From Glandiceps talaboti (Eukaryota > Hemichordata > Enteropneusta > Spengelidae), in the NCBI RefSeq assembly GCF_964340395.1, contig NC_135558.1, positions 21,933,064 to 21,997,063 on the forward strand: a DNA stretch of 64,000 bases. The letters are read 5' to 3'. Made by a program: the position numbers and the translations under genes. Positions 54,901 through 64,000 of the stretch are shown piece by piece (the stretch's first letter is position 1; each line of letters opens with the position of its first letter). Below the pieces are notes generated by a model that was given only the letters and a program-made list of their open reading frames with translations, had not been told where the DNA came from and did no database searches.

Positions 54901-55090
54901 TCCAATAATCGTCTAATGTATAACGGATTAAATGAATGAAAATGTATCTTTTATAACCATTTCACAGTGTAAGGGAACATACTTGTATATGAGTGTAGTT
55001 GCTAGTATTAGAGATTGTGTCGAAAATGATCATATGCCAGAACTTCAAAGAAACATCTATGTTACAAATGCAATCGATTATTTAAGGTGT
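51976..55090. other. Non-coding stretch, no gene recognised
   Basis: AT-rich sequence without long frames, tandem repeats or inverted repeats that I can support. Confidence 0.45.
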
Positions 55091-55107
55091 ATGGGGTATG
55101 AGGTGTA

Positions 55108-55262
55108 ATAAAAACAAAGCAAAACAAAACAAAGAAAATCAAAGCAAAACACACAAGCGAAGAAAAGCAAAACAACAAAACAAAGCAAACCCCCCCCCCC
55201 AAACAAAACAAAAAACAACAACAACAACAAACAAACAAACAAACAAAAACCAAAAGACCAAA
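55108..55262. repeat. A/C-rich low-complexity tract (AAAAC, AAC and AAAC repeats with an 11-base C run)
   Basis: AAACAAAGC-type repeats, a C run at 55190-55200, then AAC and AAAC units. The frames here are artefacts. Confidence 0.93.
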
Positions 55263-55420
55263 ACAACATCGTCAATAGAACCGATAGCATGCATATCTCT
55301 TTCTGGAATCATTCTTCAGTTACATTATATTAAGAATACTGTTACAACACTTTTCTTTCGTCAGCAATTACTCTTCAGTTTATAACCTGTCATAACAAAA
55401 TTCTGAGATTATTAATCGTG

Positions 55421-55462
55421 AAGGTCATCTCCCAGGTCCTAAGGTCATCTCCCAGGTCTATA
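55421..55462. repeat. 20-bp direct duplication
   Basis: AAGGTCATCTCCCAGGTC occurs twice, separated by CT. Confidence 0.88.
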
Positions 55463-58017
55463 ATGGTAAATCGTATTATGTCAGGCTATCATTTTCGTAA
55501 CCATTCTTTACATACACATGGAAATAATTATATCATTTTTAAACAGGAAAAATTTGCTTGAGGTATTATGCACAAAGGTGTGAGGTTGTATGATTGTTGT
55601 AGATCGTAAACACGATATTATTTAATCGATCAAAGCAGTTTATTTATAAAGTTAAGAATATATCACGAACGTATAATGACCAAAATGCAAAGATTGCGCA
55701 AAGCAGTTTTTAATTCTATTTGTCATTGATTCAGCCATCTACAAAGTAGACTATAGCTCACAGCTGCAACTACTGCCACTTTCAGATTTAATTGTATCCC
55801 ATGAGATATTTCACAGCCTAGGGCTACAACTTTGAAACAATTCGTGTAAGGTCACTTAACAAGTTTTGTCGTGTCTCTCGAGTCGTGACTGTATATCTTC
55901 AAATGCTAAAATTGTGATTAGGCTGTTAACGTTCTTGAGTGGCTAAATCATATACAATATTTAACCAATGAATGCAAGTTATTTCAATTTCGTATATTGG
56001 GATTCACAGAAGTCATTGAAAGGACAATGTGATAAAGGCTCTTTATCGATTATTTCAAAGTAGACCAGCCATGTTCTTGTTACGTATACAAATTTTAAAT
56101 TTACACAACGTAAATGCAATCCTGCACTCTTTAATATGTTTACACTGAGACACACGGTTGCACTAGTTTAAGGTAAATGAATTTCATGACTTTTTCCGAA
56201 CTGTTATACGAAAAGTTCATCAAAGAACAACGCTCAAAACGTCTTCTGCACAGTGGTGGTATGGATGTTATATTGTATTTAGATAAGTCATATTATTTAG
56301 ATATGTGTACCAATTGAAACATCTTATATATAATTAGAACCATATAGTAGGATAAACCAGCCTTCATTTTTCTTCCCAAGTATAATTGAGTATATGGTTT
56401 AATGATGTAGAGTAAGTAATATTTGATTAAAATACAAAATAATCAACACAACAAATGAGGCTCTCTACTATGTCCCCGGCCTTTTAGGCAATTATTAGCC
56501 TAGGAAATTTCGAAAAGAGCTTGTTCTATTTAGATCTATTCAACAAATTATGTGCCTGTGAGTTGATTCGGTTGAAGCTGAGATTCTCGGTCAGAAGATT
56601 GTTGCAGACTCAATATTATCTACCCAGATATAAACAAAACCTTACTTACAGCACTAATCACTTATCTAAGTTGAAGATTAATTATTTGATAAGGAAAAAT
56701 CCAATATAAAGAAATGTAGGAAATCTCACCAGTAGACAGTTAAGTCACTTATTGAGTTGAGAAAGGCGACAGACATTTAACCATTACCTCAAATTAACGT
56801 AACTGAATGATAAATGTGTATTACTTGGAGTGTGGTGAGATGGGCGTTCGATAAAATATGGCTAAATGGAGAGGCTACGCAAGGTATGTTGTGTCATGGT
56901 GCATGGATTCCATTGGTAATTTAAGTTGGTTTTGATTTTATCCCCGTCGGTAGAACATACGAGGAAAATTCTAAATAAACAACCCGACAACCCGATTACA
57001 CATAACTAACATACACCAATGAAACAAGGAATAATAGATTACACAGCGAATGGAGAAACAAATACATACTTAAAACTGTTGTTCAACATATAGCGATAGG
57101 ACATACCTATTCAATATTAATAATTTGTATATAAATCCAAAGCACTGTTGTACCGACCTATAACTGATCAAACAGGCAATACAAGTACATATGCAATGCA
57201 TATAGGAAATAAATATCATATTTGTAAACATATCATATTGTACTGCTCTTTGCACGAATAGCTACCCAGAACGTGCACTCCTACAAAAATGTCAATACAA
57301 TAATGTTACACTGTATTTCTTGCTAACGAAACAATGTTGAATTAGTGACGTTCAGCAGAGTGAAGTGTTTATTTACATTATTTTTTCATATGTTATTTAA
57401 AATACAACAAAAATGAGGTTGCTCTGAATAAAGGTTATGCCACAATACCACATTATTAGTCGTAACTGGTACGTTTTGAGCAGCAGAAAAAATCAAGAAT
57501 AATCAATTTCGGTATGATACGGTGTATTATGCCTACAGCACCCTTATATGATACACTTGCTTTCCATTATCAAAACTTATTATTTAAAATACAACTGCAG
57601 CGACAACCACACAATTCAAACATACAAAATTACTTGTAGCTTTATGAGACAACACTCGATATTCTAAAAAAAACACATAAATTATTGATGAAAATGTTTG
57701 GAATAAAAACAGGCCTTATATTAATCATCTCTTCGTCAAAATATTGCATCGAATTTCCCAGTATGTGTATCATTTACCTTTCCCTGACAGAAACAAAAAG
57801 TCATTACATCTATACCATTACAACTTGGTTTAAAAATGTTCAGTCATATACACGACAGCGGTTTTACTTTTCAGTTCGTATCTCATTGACTAAGTCTTGT
57901 CGATTCTGAGGGAGATATTTCACTTCTACAAAATTGACAGTCTATTTAATGAATTGATGTGGTATTTTAATCAAGACACGTTTTTTTTCTTCACAAAGGA
58001 AGCACAAGGTCAAAGTT
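55463..58017. other. Non-coding stretch, no gene recognised
   Basis: AT-rich sequence. Frames of 61-74 codons at 56521, 57070 and 57685 have no family motif. Confidence 0.45.
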
Positions 58018-58150
58018 AGGGGTGAGATCAATAGTCCAATGTAGGATAATAAAACCCCTAAATTCTTTTACTTTTGGGTTGGGGGTGGGATTAGGGTGGT
58101 GTGTGTGTGTGGGGGGGGTTATTGAGTTGAGCCATTTTAGTTCTCATCCT
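58018..58150. repeat. G-rich block related to the foldback at 7388, containing a G-quadruplex pattern
   Basis: GGTGAGATCA...AATGTAGGATAATAAAA and later AGTTCTCATCCTAC resemble the ends of the arms at 7401-7593. Between them lie GGG-TT-GGGGG-T-GGG-ATTA-GGG and a GT/G run. Probably a diverged, rearranged copy. Confidence 0.6.
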
Positions 58151-58409
58151 ACAAAAACGATTTTACTTTTAATGGATCTGTGTGTCCCCCTTAATGCTAA
58201 CATTTCTTTAAAATATCAAATTGAGAGTAGAAGAATGTTCGCTATAGTAAATGCATGGCACTAAAAGAAAGTAAAGTGTCTACAAAAGAACGATTTTTTC
58301 TTCACTACATACCGGCTTTGTAATTATAGCACTATATACTACTACGTACTAATTTGAAATTGATTGAGCTGTCCGAAACATTTTCAATTTTGGCCAATTT
58401 CGTTAAAAG

Positions 58410-58431
58410 GGGGATGGGTGGGTGGGTGGGG
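58410..58431 (+). other. G-quadruplex-type tract (GGGT repeats)
   Basis: GGGGG-AT-GGG-T-GGG-T-GGG-T-GGGG lies 270 bp from the previous G-rich block. Confidence 0.8.
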
Positions 58432-60350
58432 TCCTGAGGTCTAACTAACAGACTTTAGTTTTTATCGTACATTGAACTATTAATGTCAACCCTTAGTGGG
58501 TTGATATCACACATATATATCACATGGCCATGTCCCATTGCCACACGAAGTACTTTATACAAATTCGAATTATGTGAAGAAACAAATTATTTTCTTGAGC
58601 TTTTCACGTTTTAATATTTCACAGACGGGGAGGGGGATATTGTTGTAAACACATACATATTTTAGACTTCTTCAAAAATACATATTTGAAAACATCATTA
58701 GAATAGACAAATACATACACAAACACAGTAATAGAATTTTAGTCATGATATGGACACTGAAAATCGTCACTACAAACTGACTGATTAATTATACGAATAT
58801 CTGATTAATTATTTACTAATAAATAAACTGTCATATTAGATTAAAGGTCCTGGCACGAAACTAGCCTTATCCATATATTTATTTGTATTCATTGAAAATC
58901 TTACCGACAATTATTTATATATTATCCTTTTTAATATAGCCATTAATAAACATTTTATGGGTTGGTATCGATCTTTATTAACCAATTGCCATACCATCTA
59001 ATGTCCTGTCTTTAAACAGGTGATAACTGACTATGTTTGACGCCATATCCCACTCTATCCGAGACGTCAGACAAGCATCCGTTCTGACAATTTGATGTCT
59101 GTATTTATGTCGAAGGTAAATTGTGTGATTGTTATGAAAATATTTGTTTGGAAAAGTGTTCAGTAATTTTTATTTTTACCATATAAACACAGAATGGTAA
59201 CATTTAAAATCATTTTTGTAGACTCAACTCATCTAGAATCGCTCTATTAAGACAGTAGAAAATAGAACAGACATGACATTGAAATGAGAGACCACTTCTA
59301 CTTAAGACTTAGACAGACAATTTGTCATGAAACGATATCATCTGCTTACTGTTGGTGTTGGATTCTAGTGTCACTAAACCAACATTTTATCCATCAAATT
59401 TATGTGGTTTGGATTGAATTACATATTCTGAACATCTCAATATTTGGTTACATAGTTCGTTTAATAAGGTGAAGTAAATATTTGTGTCATAAGGGAAATA
59501 AACCAGACAAGCGGCATTAAGAAAGGGCATGTATTATAAATTGACTGAGGATTATAATGTATTTGACAAATATTGTACAGTAGGCACTTTTTGATATATC
59601 TTACTGGAATGAAAAAATTCACAGTAAGGCTCTAAGTAGTGACTGCTTCTGAAAAAAGATATGATCAACGTCATTGAATGGTACTGAAATCAGAAAGGTA
59701 TTTTTCATTATCAAAATGTTATTATAATTGCATTTAGAATGTATGACACCGCAGTGCACAGCGCATAACACACAGACATGCTATTCCACCAAACTTAATC
59801 GTGAGAAATAATATGTAAACAGACGTAATGGGTAACATGTTTCCCTGGTCACTTGTCACAAATCAAGGAGGAATGTGACATGTAGATTAAGAAGGTCAGA
59901 TGTTAAATGATTAGCACACAAGTGACTGGTATATAGGTTTTATTCCTAACTCTTTGCACATGAGATGCTTGAAACATCAACATGTGAATGTTATCCTTCT
60001 TGCCTTTTGTATAATAATTGACACATTGTACTTTAAAGATGTTCATGTTATCATATGTTAGTTAAAACACCATGTAAGGCTATTTTATTAGAATCTATAT
60101 ACAATTATATTAAACGTCAAATATCCTAGACTGTTTTTCCTACCATCAAAAGTGTCCTATTTTATTGTGGACATCTTGGAAAGCAAATACGCATTAAGTA
60201 CAGGCGTTGTGTAATAAAATATGAATTCCTGTATTTTTTATTATTATTTTTTATTTTATTAATCTTTCATATACAGACACCATCACAAACGAAGGTCTTA
60301 GTGGTGTGGAAATAAAGATTTTTCAATAATACATTAGATAAGACCAATGT
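58432..60350. other. Non-coding stretch, no gene recognised
   Basis: AT-rich sequence. The 62-codon frame at 59284-59472 has no motif. Confidence 0.45.
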
Positions 60351-60354
60351 AGTA

Positions 60355-62270
60355 CTAATGTGAGAGTATATAATCGAAACTGAAGTCCTCACATTATTAA
60401 TATCAGTATGTGAGAGTATATATTCACAGGTGGAGTCCTCACACTGTTAATATCAGTATGTGAGAGTATATATTCACAGGTGGAGTCCTCCAACTATTAA
60501 TATCAGTATGTGAGAGTATATATTCACAGGTGGAGTCCTCAAACTGTTAATATCAGTATGTGAGAGTATATATTCACAGGTGGAGTCCTCACACTATTAA
60601 TATCAGTATGTGAGAGTATATATTCACAGGTGGAGTCCTCAAACTGTTAATATCAGTATGTGAGAGTATATATTCACAGGTGGAGTCCTCACACTATTAA
60701 TATCAGTATGTGAGAGTATATATTCACAGGTGGAGTCCTCAAACTATTAATATCAGTATGTGAGAGTATATATTCACAGGTGGAGTCCTCACATTATTAA
60801 TATCAGTATGTGAGAGTATATATTCACAGGTGGAGTCCTCACACTATTAATATCAGTATGTGAGTGTATATATTCACAGGTGGAGTCCTCACACTATTAA
60901 TATCAGTATGTGAGAGTATATATTCACAGGTGGAGTCCTCTCACTATTAATATCAGTATGTGAGAGTATATATTCACAGGTGGAGTCCTCACACTATTAA
61001 TATCAGTATGTGAGAGTATATATTCACAGGTGGAGTCCTCACATTATTAATATCAGTATGTGAGAGTATATATTCACAGGTGGAGTCCCCACACTATTAA
61101 TATCAGTATGTGAGAGTATATATTCACAGGTGGAGTCCTCACACTATTAATATCAGTATGTGAGAGTATATATTCACAGGTGGAGTCCTCAAACTATTAA
61201 TATCAGTATGTGAGAGTATATATTCACAGGTGGAGTCCTCACACTATTAATATCAGTATGTGAGAGTATATATTCACAGGTGGAGTCCTCACACTATTAA
61301 TATCAGTATGTGAGAGTATATATTCACAGGTGGAGTCCTCAAACTATTAATATCAGTATGTGAGAGTATATATTCACAGGTGGAGTCCTCAAACTATTAA
61401 TATCAGTATGTGAGAGTATATATTCACAGGTGGAGTCCTCACATTATTTATATCAGTATGTGAGAGTATATATTCACAGGTGGAGTCCTCTCACTATTAA
61501 TATCAGTATGTGAGAGTATATATTCACAGGTGGAGTCCTCACACTATTAATATTAGTATGTGAGAGTATATATTCACAGGTGGAGTCCTCACACTATCAA
61601 TATCAGTATGTGAGAGTATATATTCACAGGTGGAGTCCTCACATTATTAATATCAGTATGTGAGAGTATATATTCACAGGTGGAGTCCTCACACTATTAA
61701 TATCAGTATGTGAGAGTATATATTCACAGGTGGAGTCCTCACATTATTAATATCAGTATGTGAGAGTATATATTCACAGGTGGAGTCCTCACACTATTAA
61801 TATCAGTATGTGAGAGTATATATTCACAGGTGGAGTCCTCACACTATTAATATCAGTATGTGAGAGTATATATTCACAGGTGGAGTCCTCTCACTATTAA
61901 TATCAGTATGTGAGCGTATATATTCACAGGTGGAGTCCTCACATTATTAATATCAGTATGTGAGAGTATATATTCACAGGTGGAGTCCCCAAACTATTAA
62001 TATCAGTATGTGAGAGTATATATTCACAGGTGGAGTCCCCAAACTATTAATATCAGTATGTGAGAGTATATATTCACAGGTGGAGTCCTCTCACTATTAA
62101 TATCAGTATGTGAGAGTATATATTCACAGGTGGAGTCCTCTCACTATTAATATCAGTTTGTGAGAGTATATATTCACAGGTGGAGTCCTCAAACTATTAA
62201 TATCAGTATGTGAGAGTATATATTCAGATGTAAAGTCCGTACATTATTGATATCAGTATATGGGAGTTTA
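60355..62270. repeat. 50-bp minisatellite, about 38 copies
   Basis: The unit is TATCAGTATGTGAGAGTATA then TATTCACAGGTGGAGTCCTC then ACACTATTAA. Most copies differ only in the three bases after GTCCTC (ACA, AAA, TCA, ACAT). The first and last copies are clearly diverged, and one isolated diverged copy lies at 62600-62650. Confidence 0.97.
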
Positions 62271-62939
62271 TGACATGAATACGTGTAAATCTTCACAAGG
62301 GTGACGTCAAACCCGACAGATCAAGTACCTGAATCACCCTGTTCTAGCAAATATTTCTCTCTCTCAAGTGTTCAGAATGACTTGCTCCGTCTATGCTTTG
62401 ATAACATGTTCGTGTTTAAAGTATACACTTTCAAAACTGGTAAATACACGCCTTTACTTACGTACGTCATTTAGTATAGATTGAGTCTGATATGCACGGG
62501 TACTTTTATTTAAATCCAACACTCGACTACTGCTTTGTATTTGTATTAGTAGGAGGAATAATCTGAGAATTATGATGTGAACTAACATTGATCTCGTGGA
62601 ATTATATATTCAAATATGAAGCCCTCACACTACTGATATCAGTATCTGAAAGTTAAAGGTACGACAATAGACTATGCATGAAAAGAATCAAACAACAGCT
62701 AGTGCGTACAATGTGTGTTGTAGGAAGGGCGTGTGTACCCTATTTACCATTGTGGTGCTGTGCTTAATATTACCATATGCAATTGGAGGATGAATCAAAA
62801 TATACATATAGCTTCCATGTCTATGGGTTGTGTTCAATATAAAAACCATCAATTACTCTATACCCTAGTTTCCATTGATAAAGTATTTTTAAGAAGAATA
62901 ACGCTGTCATGTTTAAACACTTTAGCTCATTGTGATCAA
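62271..62939. other. Non-coding flank with an isolated 50-bp unit
   Basis: The only structure is the diverged unit at 62600-62650 (ATATATTCAAATATGAAGCC, TCACACTACTGATATCAGTA). The frame at 62733-62942 is unrecognised. Confidence 0.5.
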
Positions 62940-63404
62940 TAAAATAATAATTAAATAATATTATATAGAAAAAATAATTTTTAATAATAATCGAGTTTAT
63001 AGAAAGATAAATATTATTATTATTATTTATTTGAATATCAGCAACCCTAAGTAGGGTAGTTTGTTATGCCGAGTTCAAAATTGGGGTCACTTTATGAACA
63101 TCCATCGCCATGGTAACGAAAATCACCATAATATGCAGATTATTTTTTCAAATTTTGACACAAAAGATGGAGAAAAATTAGCAAAAAATGCCCTTGCTTT
63201 TTGCATGTATGAGTCGGTGCTATCCAATGTAGCACAAATTGTCTAAAATAGGATAGATGTTTCCATGGAAACATACAGGAGGCTTAAAAATCTTGTTTTG
63301 GTAAACTAGTTTCTGCTGACAAAATGATGTTATGAATTTAATAATAATCAGGTTTTATTTGCATATTGCTCACCCAATGTGGAGTAGTTGGTTATACTGA
63401 GTTA
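62940..63404. repeat. Second copy of the ~305-bp dispersed repeat, interrupted
   Basis: It shares TAATAATTAAATAATATTAT, AATCACCATAATATGCAGAT, AAATTGTCTAAAATAGGATA and TTTCCATGGAAACATACAGG with 42600-43500. It breaks off after a second unit's TACTGAGTTAGGAAAATA, where the next element begins. Confidence 0.85.
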
Positions 63405-64000
63405 GGAAAATACTGCCAATGGCGTTCTTGCACAACTGGTCAGTTTTTTAAAAATGTTTATCCATATGCTAGTCCATGCTAACAATAGGTGTTCATTTGC
63501 TGAATGACTATCCAGTTGCCTATCCAACCATGTTGCTATCTTTGTGATATACGCGATCATTTGGCTGTTGCTATGGGTGTGGTCATGTTGTTAGATATAT
63601 TTGCATACATTTTTTAATGTTTTTGTTCACTTGTGTGTGAATTCCTGATATTGCCTTTGCAAAATACGTGATCATTTGGCTGTTGCTATGGGCGTGGTCT
63701 TGTTGCTAGGCACATTTGCATACATTTTTGAATGTTTAGTCATTTGTCTTTCAATTCCTGTTATCTTTGCAATATACATGATTATTTGGCTGCTGCTATG
63801 GGCGTGGTCTTGTTACTAGGCAAATTTGCATACATTTTTAGAATGTTTATTCAATTGTCTCTTAATCCCCATTATTATCTTTCCAATACATGTGATTATT
63901 TGGCTGTTGCTATGGGCGTGGTCTTAGTGCTAGGCACATTTGAATACATTTTTTGAATGTTTATTCAATTGTCTATTAATCCCTGTTGATATCTTTGTGA
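63405..64000. mobile_element. CA/CAGA-ended repeat element, copy 3, runs off the right edge
   Basis: Begins TGCCAATGGCGTTCTTGCAC plus AACTG and continues with five units of about 115 bp, each with GGCTGTTGCTATGGGCGTGG and GCATACATTTTTGAATGTTT. Its 3' half lies outside the window. Confidence 0.88.

Noticed and set aside
60355-62270. CRISPR-like array
   Set aside because: The 50-bp units are contiguous with no unique spacers and there are no cas genes; it is a minisatellite.

Overview
The window is animal nuclear DNA, AT-rich and crowded with simple repeats, minisatellites and decayed transposable elements. Its one recognisable protein-coding gene is split into short exons with GT-AG introns and runs on the minus strand. 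That layout, a CR1/L2/jockey-type non-LTR retrotransposon, and several short inverted-repeat families that end in CA/CAGA microsatellites suggest an invertebrate metazoan, probably marine (a non-vertebrate deuterostome or a lophotrochozoan). The species cannot be fixed from the sequence alone.

The host gene occupies 3746-31560 (minus). It is an orthologue of GARNL3, the Rap/RanGAP-domain-like 3 protein that joins a Rap-GAP domain to a C-terminal CNH (citron homology) domain. I traced 22 consecutive exons by splice sites, reading phase and colinearity with the vertebrate protein. They encode about 689 residues. Order on the minus strand: N-terminal linker and pre-GAP region (31560-25888), Rap-GAP domain (23193-17342, with the catalytic asparagine in the exon at 19050-19164), linker (12972-11532), then the first two-thirds or so of the CNH domain (11190-3746). 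The N-terminal exon(s) lie to the right of 31560 and were not found. The last CNH and C-terminal exons lie beyond the left edge. One exon (17342-17467) ends in a perfect 19-bp tandem duplication touching the splice donor, which would shift the frame.

Left edge (1-3450): a 28-bp minisatellite of about 62 copies, a frameshifted reverse-transcriptase fragment with its 3' tail, then a second, shorter array of the same 28-bp unit. The 3' tail also occurs at positions 1-106, so the block looks tandemly duplicated. Introns hold foldback elements (notably 6571-6942 with a 7-bp target-site duplication, and 7388-7593), inverted-repeat elements (14246-14891, 14936-15995, 23638-24780), a 36-bp minisatellite (12060-12760), a 1-kb ACAT array (16212-17225) and a 1.1-kb compound microsatellite (17936-19020).

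Right half (31561-64000): no convincing coding gene. It is either the long 5' intron or upstream region of GARNL3, or intergenic DNA. It holds an inverted-repeat element (36125-36666), a decayed reverse-transcriptase remnant (about 40250-40550), a three-unit dispersed repeat (42590-43530) with a second copy near 63 kb that is broken by another element, a 138-bp palindrome (45795-45932), a copy of the CA/CAGA-ended element (50665-51975), G-quadruplex-like tracts and a 50-bp minisatellite of about 38 copies (60355-62270).
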